In this document: positions 24,994-33,958 of the stretch, one piece after another | Layout of the letters: each line of letters begins with the position of its first letter | Numbering within the stretch: the stretch's first letter is position 1 | Assembly (NCBI GenBank): GCA_016207515.1 | Contig: JACQPN010000006.1 | Coordinates: forward strand, 1-40,853 | Length of the DNA: 40,853 bases | Source: Euryarchaeota archaeon | Lineage (GTDB): Archaea; Thermoplasmatota; SW-10-69-26; JACQPN01 | Direction of reading: 5' to 3' | The notes under the pieces: model-generated | Database searches by the model: none | The model's input: only the letters and a program-made list of their open reading frames with translations | Told to the model about the DNA's origin: nothing | Position numbers and translations under genes: made by a program

Positions 24994-25307
24994 GGTTCGG
25001 GCTCCGAGTCCCCACGCCGGGCGCGCCGGGCGATCAAGCGCTCCACCTCGTCGTTGCGGTGGCGGTCGTAAACGAGGACTTTGCGTCCGCCCGCGTCGCG
25101 AAGGCGCACGATGCCGAGGCGCACGTGCTCGGCGATCTCCTTTCGAAGCGTCTCCTGTGGGATGCCAAGCCGCAACGCGAGCCCTTCGAGGGTCTCGATT
25201 ATCCCCGGGTTGCGGTGGAAAAAGACCAGGACTTGGATCTTTGTATCGGAATCCGCCCACGCGGCGAGGAGCGCTTCCGTCTCCTCGTCCTCGCTTGTTG
25301 CCGCCAT
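24987..25307 (-). CDS. Small winged-helix protein coupled to the KaiC-like ATPase
   Basis: A 106-residue soluble protein. Acidic N-terminal helix (EDEETEALLAAWADSD), then a winged helix: QVLVFFHRNPGIIETLEGLALRLGIPQETLRKEIAEHVRLGIVRL across helices 1-3, and a wing GRKVLVYDRHR. The last 25 residues are basic (RLIARRARRG). The arrangement (resistance of H2-turn-H3 to a particular family) suggests a MarR/ArsR-like or STAND-type partner domain rather than a known regulator. ATG 25307 was chosen; GTG 25343 would add 12 residues. Its stop overlaps the ATPase start, so the two are made together and probably form a complex or regulate this operon. Confidence 0.75.
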   Translation of the reverse strand: MAATSEDEETEALLAAWADSDTKIQVLVFFHRNPGIIETLEGLALRLGIPQETLRKEIAEHVRLGIVRLRDAGGRKVLVYDRHRNDEVERLIARRARRGDSEPEPC

Positions 25308-25343
25308 GATCTTCGCAAGACTCCAACGTGGCACCGCCTCCAC

Positions 25344-25626
25344 GGGTTAGGGGAACGCGTACCGGCCGAACGTCGCGTGCGGGGTTGGCGCTCGGTGCCC
25401 TTCGATCGGTATGGTGCCGTGTCCGTCGAGGCTGAAACGCCGCTTATTAGTTTACGGAATAGACCATCGACCAACTGGCACCGAAATAATCGGCACTGCT
25501 CAACGTCGAATCTCAAGACTGTCCGGAGCCACGTTCGGAGTTAGCGCCCTGGGTTGACCCATTGTCCTCTTGGGCAATCATTAAATATCAACCGTGATAC
25601 TTACCTGTCGCTCGGATAGGTGTGGC
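25344..25626. other. Divergent promoter region, winged-helix/KaiC operon and giant kinase
   Basis: About 280 bases without a gene. An AT-rich element at 25442-25453 (minus strand TAAACTAATAAG) may drive the KaiC operon with a leader of roughly 80-110 bases. TTAAATAT at 25581-25588 fits the kinase. GC content drops visibly between these elements compared with the flanking genes. No tRNA or repeat was seen. Confidence 0.4.
25581..25588 (+). promoter_or_regulatory. TATA box of the giant kinase operon
   Basis: TTAAATAT predicts a start near 25611. That excludes the GTG at 25594 as first codon and points to TTG 25627, which has AGGTG 4 bases upstream. Confidence 0.5.
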
Positions 25627-28600
25627 TTGGGCAAGAACCCTAAACCCTCAGGTAAAAAAACCAGCACTACTCCCAGTGCGGCCAAGAGAAGCCACCGCGT
25701 CCCAAAGCGCGCGCCAGAACGGCCCCGCCCGTCACCTCTCGCGGCCCTTGCCGCCATGCGCCGGATAGCGTCGCATTTCGACGTCCGCCTAGACCTCGAC
25801 AGGCTCCTACTCGAGATCGCGAACGGCATCACGCAAGCCACCGATTTCGACGCCGCGATCATCAACCTCTACAACGCCCACGACGAGTTGGAGGTCCGGG
25901 CCTCTAAAGGCATCCCGCCGGGCGTCGCCCGCAAGCTCACGCGCGAGCACATCCCAAGGAAACGCATCGAGACGCTTCTAAGGAAAGCCGAACCGATCTC
26001 ACAATCGTACTTCATCTCGCACTCTTCGCGGCCGTGGGGAAAGTACCCGGACAGTTGGACCTACGCCCCGAAGATGAAGATGATAAAAGGCCCATCAGCC
26101 TGGCACCCCGACGACGCGCTCATTGTCCCGCTAGGCATTACGGGCCGGGGCACGATCGGTTTCATCTCCGTCGACAAACCGCGCTCGGGCCGGATACCAG
26201 ACCGCGAGGAGGTGGCGCTCCTCGAACTCTTCGCCGCCCAAGCGGCCATCGCCGTCGAGAACTCGTCGCTCTACCACCAGATCGAGCGCGCCAACGACAA
26301 ACTCGTCCATGGACGAAACGTCCTGAAGGACCTCTACGAGGAGGCGGAGCGCAAGGCCCAGGAACTTGTGACCCTCACCAGGATCGGCCAGGTGCTCGCC
26401 TCGAGCCTGAACACGGACGTGCTGCTCGAGACCATCTACAGGCAGATGGGTCTCCTCATGGACACTTCCAACATGTACATCGCGATCTACGACGAGAAGA
26501 GGAAATGGCTTGAGTTCCCCCTATACTACGAAGCGGGCAAGCGCATAAGGCGCGAGGGACGCCCGCTCCAAAAAGGGCTGACCGAGCACATCATCTTCAC
26601 GAGGAAGCCCCTTCTAATCCGCCACGACTTCGAGAAGGCCACGAAGAGGCTCGGCATCCGTTACTTCAGGACGCCGGCGAAGTCGTACATAGGCGTCCCG
26701 ATGATGACGGAAGGCCGGGTCCTCGGCGTCATCGCGATAAACAATTTCAAGGACGAGGATGCCTACGACGAAGGCCACGTGGAACTGGTATCGACCTTCG
26801 CGAGCCAGGCCGCAGTGGCCTTAAGAAACGCCGAACTCTACGCGGAGATAGTCGAATCGAGGAACAACTACGCGACCGTAGTGGAGACGGCGTCGCGCGC
26901 GGGTCAGGGCATCGCCATCCTCCACGACGAGGCGAAGGGCGAAGGCACGTACGGATTCGCCAACGACGAATTCTGCCGCATCACGGGCTACACGCGGCAA
27001 GAACTCATGGGGATGACCTACAAGGATCTCGTCGCCCCCGAGGAGATTGCCCGCGTCCGAGCGATTTACGACCGTCGCAAGCGCGGCGAGCCCGTCCCCC
27101 TCACGTACGAGACGATGCTTCTGTCGAAAGACGGTCGAAGAGTCCCCGTCGAGATCTCGGCCACGGTGACGCGCCGCGACGACGGGGTGGCCACCGTCGC
27201 GTTCGTCCACGACATCACCGACCGCAAGAGGGCCGAGGAGAACCTGCGCGAGACCGCGGATTCCCTGGCCGAGGCACAGAACATCGCGCATCTTGGGAAT
27301 TGGGACTGGGACCTAGGAAGCGGAGAGGTCACTTGGTCGGATGAGATGTACCGCATCTACGGTTACGGGGCCGAGCGTTTCCCCGTGACGTTCGAACGCG
27401 CGATGGAACGGGTCGTGCCCGAGGACGCGAAGACCGTCTCGCAACTGTTGGCGCGCGACATAGCGGCCTTCCGGCCTCCCGAGACCAACTTTGCCGGTGC
27501 AGAGTACCGGATCCTTCTTCCAAGCGGTGAACAGCGCGTCCTGTACGGCACGGCCAAGGCGACAGGTAGCGAGAACGGAAAACCAGTCCGCCTCGTCGGG
27601 ACCGTGCAGGACGTGACCGAGCACAGGAAAGCGGAGGACGAGTTGAGGCGCACCGTCTCGCTCGTCCAGGCGACCCTCGAATCGACGGCCGATGGGATAC
27701 TCGTCGTCGACCAGGCGGGGAAGATCGTCGGGTTCAACAGGCGTTTCGTGGAGATGTGGCGCATCCCCGCCGAGATCGTCGCCTCCCGCGACGACCAACG
27801 CGCCCTCGGGTTCGTCCTTGACCAACTGGAAAGCCCCGAGGAGTTCGTGAAGAAGGTGAAGGAACTATACGCCGCCCCAGAAGCCGAGAGCTTCGATGTG
27901 CTGCGTTTCCTTGACGGACGCATCTTCGAGCGCTACTCGCTCCCGCAACGCGTCGAGGGAAAGAGCGCCGGCCGTGTCTGGAGCTTCAGGGACGTGACAA
28001 AGCGGAAACGGGCCGAAGAGGCGCTCCGGGCCTCCGAGGAGAAACTGCGCTCGATCGTCGACAGTGTCCCCGACATAATCATGACCGTCGACCGCACGGG
28101 AAACCTCCTTTACACCAACAGGCCCATCGCACCGGTCGGCGCAAACGCCGTAGGTGCCCGCGTACAGTCGCTCCTGCGGCCGAGCGCCGGTCCAGTGCTC
28201 GAATCCGTCCTCAAGGAGGTGTTCGAAGAAGAGGAGACCGTGCACTTCGAGCTCGAAGGTGCCGACGAGCATGGTGCCACGATCTGGTACGACAGCAGGA
28301 TGGGCCCGATAAGCATCGGGGGCAAGGTGGATTCCGCCATCCTCGTGTGCCTCGATGTCACGAAGCGCAAACTCGCCGAAGCCGAGATCATGGCACTCTC
28401 GAACCTCAACCGCGAGATCGTGGAGAACGCGCCCGTCGGGATCCTTTACATGGACACCGAGGGCCGGATAACTTTCGAGAACCAGAGCCTCCTTGGGATC
28501 ATGGGCCACCAGGGAGACCGCCCGCCGCTCAATTGGCATGAACGCATCAGCGAGCTTCCCCCCGTGAAGGCGGTGCCGAAGCTTCGCGCGATGCTCCTCG

Positions 28601-30444
28601 AGCTACTCGAGGGGCGTCCCTTCTGGGACTTCGAGACGGAATACACGTCCCTCTACGGCAAGCAGTTGACGATGTCGGTGTCCGGTGTGCCGCTTCGCGC
28701 CTCCGACGGCGCCCTGAAAGGAGCGCTTCTCCTCGTCTCCGACGTGACGGATCGGGTGCGCCTCCAACGTGAACTCGAATCGCATGCGAGGGAACTGGAG
28801 GCCCGCGTCGAGGAAAGGACCAAGGCGCTCGTGGCCTCGAACCGTCACCTCGCGGAGGCCAAGGCCAACCTCGAGACGATCTACAATGCGACGATCGACG
28901 GTTTCCTCTTCGTCGACAAGAACATGGACCTAGTGTCGGCCAACCAACGATTCTGCGACATCTTCGACTTCAGGCTCGACGAGCTTCTTTCCGGCGACAA
29001 GACGACGGTCCGGCAGGTGGCGAGGTCGAGGTACAAGGATCCCAGGATATTCGACGACGATCTCCGCGTCTACGATCACCCCGAGGTCGTCCTCGACAAC
29101 GAGATCGAGCTAGAAAGGCCGGTGCCCCGCTGGGTCCATCAGCACAGCGAGGCCATCTACGACGATCAAGGGGGCTATCTCGGCCGCGTCTGGACGTACA
29201 GGGACATCACAGCCCAGAAAAAGCTCGCGGAGGAGGTGCGCGACCGGTCGGAACTCCTCGCGACCATAACCGAGAACACGGCCGACGTCGTGATGGCCCT
29301 CGATGGCGCCGGGGTGATACAGTTCTGCAACCGGAAATACGGCGAGCTTTTCGGATGGCCCGCCTCCGAGATCGTCGGAAAGCCGTTCTGGGAACTCTTC
29401 GCCACGACCGGAACGGGCCCGCCGTTGCAAGACCAGTCGATGGAGAACTGGAAAAGCCTTCTCCGAGGAGGGCGACTTCCTCCTCGCGACATCTCTATCC
29501 CGACGCGCGACGGCGGACACCGGGAGATGATCGTGAACGCGGCGCCCATCATGGAGGGCGGGAAACTGTCGCGGCTCGTGGTGACGCTCACCGATATCAC
29601 CGAAAGAAAACGTCTAGAAGAGGAACTGAAGCGTTACACGACCCACTTGGAGCTCGAAGTGGAACGGCGGACCCTCGAACTAGTGCAATCCGCGAAGATG
29701 GCGGCCCTGGGCCAACTCGTCGCCGGTGTCGCCCACGAGATAAACAACCCTCTCGCGTTCGTGAAGAGCAACACCCAGAACGTCCGCGAGGTCCTCCACG
29801 ATCTCACGGAGAGCGCGTTCCTTCGCGCCGTCGACGAAGGGCGGGTCCCGCCCGAGGCGGTGCGGGAGTTCCGCTCGTCGCCGGAGTACGCGTTCATCAA
29901 GAAGGACCTCGAACGGTTGATGGAGCAGAACCTGAAAGGCCTCGACAGGATATCACAGATCGTGTTCAACCTGAAGCATTTCGCGAGCCCCCAACAAGGA
30001 CGGCGCGAACCCGTCGACATCAACCTCCTCCTCAAGGACACGATAACGATCTTCCACCCGCAGTTCAGGGGCCGCATCGAGCTTGTCGAGGAGCTCGGGG
30101 ACATCCCGAAGGCGGTAGTCGATTCGGGCCAGGTGAACCAGGTCTTCATGAACGTGCTCGTCAACGCCGCGCAGGCCATACCGGGCAAGGGCACGATAAC
30201 GGTGAGGACGCGCGGCACCGCCGACGCCGTGGAGGTGTCGATAACGGACACGGGGACCGGCATCGCCCCGGAGAACCGCAAACGCATCTTCGACCCGTTC
30301 TTCACCACCAAGCAACGTGGGAACACCGGGCTCGGGCTTTCCATCTGCTACCAGATAATCAAGGAGCACGGCGGGGACATCCTCGTCGAGTCAGAGTTGG
30401 GAAAAGGGACGACTTTCATCATCAGATTGCCCGTGAGGACGTGA
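25627..30444 (+). CDS. Giant soluble histidine kinase, GAF2-PAS7-HisKA-HATPase
   Basis: About 1605 residues with no membrane helix. After a basic N-terminus come two GAF domains (about 45-215 and 247-405), then seven PAS-type domains (about 409-537, 538-674, 678-800, 802-918, 922-1045, 1080-1198, 1204-1331), several ending in D-[VI]-T-x-[RK]-[KR]. A coiled coil ([18 protein letters not shown]) separates PAS5 and PAS6. The kinase core is NtrB-like: H1370 in [13 protein letters not shown]-box [20 protein letters not shown] and [13 protein letters not shown]. It would integrate many cytosolic signals (small molecules, redox or light; no cofactor residues identified). Four bases separate it from a response regulator, which overlaps a Bat-type regulator. 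The TTG start follows from promoter position; GTG 25594 would add 11 residues. Confidence 0.93.
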   Translation: MGKNPKPSGKKTSTTPSAAKRSHRVPKRAPERPRPSPLAALAAMRRIASHFDVRLDLDRLLLEIANGITQATDFDAAIINLYNAHDELEVRASKGIPPGVARKLTREHIPRKRIETLLRKAEPISQSYFISHSSRPWGKYPDSWTYAPKMKMIKGPSAWHPDDALIVPLGITGRGTIGFISVDKPRSGRIPDREEVALLELFAAQAAIAVENSSLYHQIERANDKLVHGRNVLKDLYEEAERKAQELVTLTRIGQVLASSLNTDVLLETIYRQMGLLMDTSNMYIAIYDEKRKWLEFPLYYEAGKRIRREGRPLQKGLTEHIIFTRKPLLIRHDFEKATKRLGIRYFRTPAKSYIGVPMMTEGRVLGVIAINNFKDEDAYDEGHVELVSTFASQAAVALRNAELYAEIVESRNNYATVVETASRAGQGIAILHDEAKGEGTYGFANDEFCRITGYTRQELMGMTYKDLVAPEEIARVRAIYDRRKRGEPVPLTYETMLLSKDGRRVPVEISATVTRRDDGVATVAFVHDITDRKRAEENLRETADSLAEAQNIAHLGNWDWDLGSGEVTWSDEMYRIYGYGAERFPVTFERAMERVVPEDAKTVSQLLARDIAAFRPPETNFAGAEYRILLPSGEQRVLYGTAKATGSENGKPVRLVGTVQDVTEHRKAEDELRRTVSLVQATLESTADGILVVDQAGKIVGFNRRFVEMWRIPAEIVASRDDQRALGFVLDQLESPEEFVKKVKELYAAPEAESFDVLRFLDGRIFERYSLPQRVEGKSAGRVWSFRDVTKRKRAEEALRASEEKLRSIVDSVPDIIMTVDRTGNLLYTNRPIAPVGANAVGARVQSLLRPSAGPVLESVLKEVFEEEETVHFELEGADEHGATIWYDSRMGPISIGGKVDSAILVCLDVTKRKLAEAEIMALSNLNREIVENAPVGILYMDTEGRITFENQSLLGIMGHQGDRPPLNWHERISELPPVKAVPKLRAMLLELLEGRPFWDFETEYTSLYGKQLTMSVSGVPLRASDGALKGALLLVSDVTDRVRLQRELESHARELEARVEERTKALVASNRHLAEAKANLETIYNATIDGFLFVDKNMDLVSANQRFCDIFDFRLDELLSGDKTTVRQVARSRYKDPRIFDDDLRVYDHPEVVLDNEIELERPVPRWVHQHSEAIYDDQGGYLGRVWTYRDITAQKKLAEEVRDRSELLATITENTADVVMALDGAGVIQFCNRKYGELFGWPASEIVGKPFWELFATTGTGPPLQDQSMENWKSLLRGGRLPPRDISIPTRDGGHREMIVNAAPIMEGGKLSRLVVTLTDITERKRLEEELKRYTTHLELEVERRTLELVQSAKMAALGQLVAGVAHEINNPLAFVKSNTQNVREVLHDLTESAFLRAVDEGRVPPEAVREFRSSPEYAFIKKDLERLMEQNLKGLDRISQIVFNLKHFASPQQGRREPVDINLLLKDTITIFHPQFRGRIELVEELGDIPKAVVDSGQVNQVFMNVLVNAAQAIPGKGTITVRTRGTADAVEVSITDTGTGIAPENRKRIFDPFFTTKQRGNTGLGLSICYQIIKEHGGDILVESELGKGTTFIIRLPVRT

Positions 30445-30448
30445 AACC

Positions 30449-30871
30449 ATGAACCAGAGGACGACAAGAGGCGGGGCGCAGAAGGTGTACGAGATACTGT
30501 TGGTCGACGACGAGCCGGAGGTCCTCGACGCCTTGGCGATGACGCTGAAGCGGGCCAAGAACTTCCAGTGCAACATCAAGTCGTTCTCCGACCCTCTTGA
30601 GGCGAAAAGGGAGCTCGAAGCCCGGCCCTTCGACATGGTCCTCGCCGATTACCGCATGCCGAACATGACGGGCGTCGAGCTCCTGAAACACGTCCACGAG
30701 AAGTACCCGACGACCGTGCGGGCCCTCATCACCGGATACACGGACGTCGAGATCGCCATGGAGGCGATGGACCAGGCGAAGATCCACTATTACGTGCAGA
30801 AACCGTGGAACAACGACGAGCTGCGGCTCACGGTGTACGAGGCGTTGTCCGGAAAGGCAGGAGGCTCGTGA
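30449..30871 (+). CDS. Response regulator receiver protein
   Basis: A 140-residue stand-alone receiver. Acidic pair D20-D21 (LLVDDEPEV), phospho-acceptor D67 in LADYRMPNMTG, switch residue Thr in ALITGYTD and Lys118 in VQKPWNNDELR. The KPW-x-x-x-EL end resembles receivers of the HoxA/RpfG group. No output domain. It lies 4 bases after the giant kinase and overlaps the start of the next gene (TGATGA), so kinase, receiver and regulator are probably made as a set. It is the natural phosphate acceptor for the giant kinase. Confidence 0.92.
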   Translation: MNQRTTRGGAQKVYEILLVDDEPEVLDALAMTLKRAKNFQCNIKSFSDPLEAKRELEARPFDMVLADYRMPNMTGVELLKHVHEKYPTTVRALITGYTDVEIAMEAMDQAKIHYYVQKPWNNDELRLTVYEALSGKAGGS

Positions 30872-32352
30872 TGAGCCTCGCGGAGGTCGTCTTCGAGGCG
30901 GAGAAACGCGACTACGCGATGTGCCGCTTCACCGCGGAGCACCCGGACGTCCGGGCGATCTTCAGGCCCATAAAGTGGGGTCGCGAGGAGAACCGCATAC
31001 GGGGTGTCTTGACCATCGTCGGGGCGACCGAGGTGACGAACTCGCTTGTCAAAGAACTCAAGGAGGCGGGCCAGTACGAGCATTTCGAGATCATGTCCAT
31101 AGCCCCTTATGCGATCGTCCTTTCGCTTGAGGCACAGACCACTGGCGCCGGCCACAGTGGCGTGGAACTTGCCGCCCTCACGTTTTCCGCCCTCGGCTCC
31201 GAGACGATCCTCGAGCCCATCATCTTCGACAAAGGGAAGGCCCGGGTGACCGGGCTCTGCCCCCAGGTCGGCGACACGAAGGAAGCGCTCCTTCGCCTCC
31301 AGGAGCTCCAGAAGGTGCAGGAGTGGACGCAGTTCCGGGTCATCCGCGTCGGTACGTTCGATCCCGTGGGCTTTGGCGAGAAGCTCCGACCGGTCCTGGA
31401 CGCCGATCAGGAGGAATTGATGATGCTCGCGATCTCGATGGGTTACTACGAGGTCCCGAAGCGCTGCAACCTCGAGGACATCGCAGGCCGCGTCGGGCTT
31501 TCGGTCTCGCCTGTGCACAAGAAACTCAAGGAGATCGAGCACACGCTCATCAACTCCTATCTCGACCCCGCCTACAAGGTCGTGAAGCGGCGCCGCAGGA
31601 CGTCCTTGGGGGCGAAATCCCCCGGCGCCGCGCTCATGCGCGAGATAATCCTACGCCTCCGGCTCACGGATTTCGCGCCCGCCGGTTTCACCAAACGTTA
31701 TCGTGAATCGCGCCTTATCTACCAGATCCTCGAGGAGGATACGGCCGAGAAGCGCTCGACGGGGCTCTTCGTCTTCGTCGCCGCACAGTTGTTGTTCGAC
31801 GAGTTCCTGAAGTCGATGGAACGCGGCGCCGACACGATCTCCGTGGAGACCTTGGGCCGCGACGCCGACCACCTATCGCTACGCGTGAGGCAGAAGATCT
31901 TGCAGGAAGGGATCCGGACAGGCCCAATGGTGCTTCATGAACTCGTCCGCCGCTTCGGTCGCGACTCGTACGTGAAGCCCATCATCATCGAGGACGGGGA
32001 ACTGCTCGTCCGCATGGTCACGACGAGGAAGGTCTCATCTGACGATATCCTTCGCGGCCTCACGGAGCTTCAAGGGGCCGGCGGCATCGTGGATTTCGAC
32101 CTGTTGAACGTGAAGGACGTGACGGCCGACACGGCAATCGCAAGCATCCCGCAGCAGGAGAAGATCACCCCGCGGCAGGAGGAGGTCTTGAAGATCGCCC
32201 ACGCCATGGGCTACTACAGGACCCCGAGGGAGTGCACTCTAGAGGACATCGCGCACACGCTCGGCATCAGCACCAACGCGGTGCACAAGAACCTCACGGC
32301 CGCGGAGCAGAAGATCGCGTGCGGGTACTTCGCGGGCACCTCGCGGAGTTGA
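30871..32352 (+). CDS. Internally duplicated Bat-type (HTH_10) regulator
   Basis: A 493-residue protein with two bacterio-opsin-activator-type HTH domains: about 178-232 (MGYYEVPKRCNLEDIAGRVG) and 432-487 (MGYYRTPRECTLEDIAHTLG). Each follows a sensory half. The first half (1-175) has PIIFDKGKARVTGL, while the second (250-430) has PIIIEDGELLVRMV and LRGLTELQGAGG, echoing LLRLQELQKVQ of the first. So the gene looks like two ancestral units fused. Haloarchaeal Bat proteins have one such HTH. ATG 30871 follows AGGAGG by 7 bases and overlaps the receiver stop. It likely binds DNA as a pseudo-dimer and is the output of the upstream kinase-receiver pair; targets unknown. A run of hairpins starts at its stop codon. 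Confidence 0.88.
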   Translation: MSLAEVVFEAEKRDYAMCRFTAEHPDVRAIFRPIKWGREENRIRGVLTIVGATEVTNSLVKELKEAGQYEHFEIMSIAPYAIVLSLEAQTTGAGHSGVELAALTFSALGSETILEPIIFDKGKARVTGLCPQVGDTKEALLRLQELQKVQEWTQFRVIRVGTFDPVGFGEKLRPVLDADQEELMMLAISMGYYEVPKRCNLEDIAGRVGLSVSPVHKKLKEIEHTLINSYLDPAYKVVKRRRRTSLGAKSPGAALMREIILRLRLTDFAPAGFTKRYRESRLIYQILEEDTAEKRSTGLFVFVAAQLLFDEFLKSMERGADTISVETLGRDADHLSLRVRQKILQEGIRTGPMVLHELVRRFGRDSYVKPIIIEDGELLVRMVTTRKVSSDDILRGLTELQGAGGIVDFDLLNVKDVTADTAIASIPQQEKITPRQEEVLKIAHAMGYYRTPRECTLEDIAHTLGISTNAVHKNLTAAEQKIACGYFAGTSRS

Positions 32353-32449
32353 AACTCCGCTTGCCTCCGACCGGGGAGCGTGGAGACTACCGGTCGGTGG
32401 CTTCGCGCAGCTGATGCTGCGCTCGTCCCAGCTAGGCCTCGGCCGGGAC
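32343..32449 (+). other. Run of hairpins after the Bat-type gene
   Basis: Four consecutive inverted repeats: GCGGAGTT/AACTCCGC (32343-32350/32353-32360, around the stop codon), CCGACCGG/CCGGTCGG (32367-32374/32390-32397), GCGCAGC/GCTGCGC (32405-32411/32416-32422) and GTCCC/GGGAC (32425-32429/32445-32449). No T-run follows, so this is not a classical archaeal terminator; a structured 3' element or separate small RNA is possible. Confidence 0.45.
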
Positions 32450-32655
32450 ACTTGGGGACTTCCGGCCTTCGGCTTCGCGGGCACGTCCCGGAGCTGGTCT
32501 CCGCGTCGATACACGCCCTGTGCGCGCGACGGCATGTCCCCGGCGTCCTCGCCCGCACGGTGGGATCACCCCGCGCGCTAGGATCGCCCATGCGCGCGTC
32601 CTAGGCGTCTTCGAAAAGTAACATCTCCAGCTCTTCCCACTCGTCGTCGGTCACC
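32353..32655. other. 303-base intergenic region
   Basis: Besides the hairpins above, it contains more GC-rich inverted segments up to about 32500 and no credible open frame. No clear TATA box was found in front of the gene at 32656; TCGAAAAGTA at 32611-32620 is the most AT-rich candidate. Confidence 0.3.
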
Positions 32656-33795
32656 ATGAAACCGACCATCCAAAGATCAGAATCGAAGGCAAGGAGGAAA
32701 GCCCCCGCACGGGGATCGCCCCGGCCGGGCCGGGTTGGAGCGGCGGGTGTCCTGTCGCTTTTGTTCCTTGGGCCGATGGGACTGGCGCTAGCCCTTCCCA
32801 GCGGCCCGGTGGTCTTCGTCTACGAAGACGGCGAGTACACGTTCACCGCCCCGCTGACGGTCCCCGCCGGGACCACGGTGGAGTTTCGTAACGCCATCGT
32901 CCACCTCGACGGCCCGGAACGCAATTGCACCGGCCACATCGCCGTGGCCGGCCACTGCATAAGCGACATCGAGGTCGAAGGCGGCACGCTACGCATCATC
33001 GGGAGCCGGATCGACCGGACGCTCGGCGATCGGGAGCTCATGATAGGAGCCGTGGGCGGAGTGCTCGAGATCCGTGAGAGCAGCCTGTCGCGCGTCGAGA
33101 CGGTCTACGTCGAAGGCGGAAGGCCCGACGGGGCCGTTTCCGTGATTTCCGACAGTGCATTCAGCGGCACGGGTTTCGCCGTCCAGGCCTACTACGGAGC
33201 ACCCCTTGTCGTCGAACGCAACGTCTTCACGGGTTTTTCACGCGCCGTCAACGTGTTCATGGCCTCGCCGCAGATCCGAGACAACCACATCCGCGCCTCG
33301 TCTTACGCCGGCATCTTCATCGCCGCCCAGACGGACAAGGCCATCCCGAACATGCCTTTGATCGAGGGAAACACGATAGAGGACTCGTTCTTCGGCATCG
33401 TGAACCTCAACGGGTTCCCCAACGTGATCCGGGAAAACACCTTGAGAAACAACACCGTAGGCGCCGCCATCGGCATACCGCCGCCACAGTTCGGCGTGAA
33501 GCGGCCCGGGCCCGTCTTCGAGCGTAACACGTTGGAGGGCAACCACATCGCGTTACGCACCTACGACGTGAGCACCGTGTTCGGCGACCCGGCCATCAGT
33601 TGGGAAGTACACGACAACGACTTCCTCTCATCGCGATGCATCGACATCGACGCGAGCGCCCGCATAGCATACCACGTCGACGCGACCTCGAACTACTGGG
33701 GTTCGCCGCAAGGACCGCAGCGGCACGGCGAGGGGTGCGAAGCGGTGGTCGGCGACGTCGATGTGGACCCGTGGCGGAGCGAGAGGGCGACGTAG
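32656..33795 (+). CDS. Secreted parallel beta-helix (NosD/pectate-lyase-like) protein
   Basis: A 379-residue protein. A basic N-terminus (about 1-28) precedes one hydrophobic helix (about 29-47, ending LALALPSG), a twin-Arg-free signal peptide or anchor. Residues about 75-365 form right-handed beta-helix repeats: VERNVFTGFSRAVNVF, IRDNHIRASSYAGIFI, IEGNTIEDSFFGIVNL, IRENTLRNNTVGAAI and FERNTLEGNHIALRTY. The end has the NosD-like SNYWGSPQGP and DPW. Such proteins act as polysaccharide lyases, adhesins or periplasmic helpers; no catalytic set is obvious, so the role is open. Cys residues (NCTGH, GHCIS, SSRCID, GEGC) could form disulfides outside the cell. It stands before a membrane-bound regulator, 163 bases apart. 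Confidence 0.85.
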   Translation: MKPTIQRSESKARRKAPARGSPRPGRVGAAGVLSLLFLGPMGLALALPSGPVVFVYEDGEYTFTAPLTVPAGTTVEFRNAIVHLDGPERNCTGHIAVAGHCISDIEVEGGTLRIIGSRIDRTLGDRELMIGAVGGVLEIRESSLSRVETVYVEGGRPDGAVSVISDSAFSGTGFAVQAYYGAPLVVERNVFTGFSRAVNVFMASPQIRDNHIRASSYAGIFIAAQTDKAIPNMPLIEGNTIEDSFFGIVNLNGFPNVIRENTLRNNTVGAAIGIPPPQFGVKRPGPVFERNTLEGNHIALRTYDVSTVFGDPAISWEVHDNDFLSSRCIDIDASARIAYHVDATSNYWGSPQGPQRHGEGCEAVVGDVDVDPWRSERAT

Positions 33796-33958
33796 GGAAG
33801 TGGTCCACACGAGCGGCGTGGATACGGCGGCCGCTGGGATGCGTTTCGGGTCCCACCCGCCGTTCCAACCCCTGCACCCACGTTGCAGGGCACTCAATGT
33901 CCTAGGGTCTCACGAAAAACCAGATAACCCCCGAACGTCGCCTATTGCCAGAGGCCGG

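Noticed and set aside
24994-25326. N-terminal extension of the KaiC-like ATPase
   Set aside because: The extra 111 residues are Arg/Pro-rich and overlap the winged-helix gene in another frame. The ATPase fold begins just after ATG 24993.
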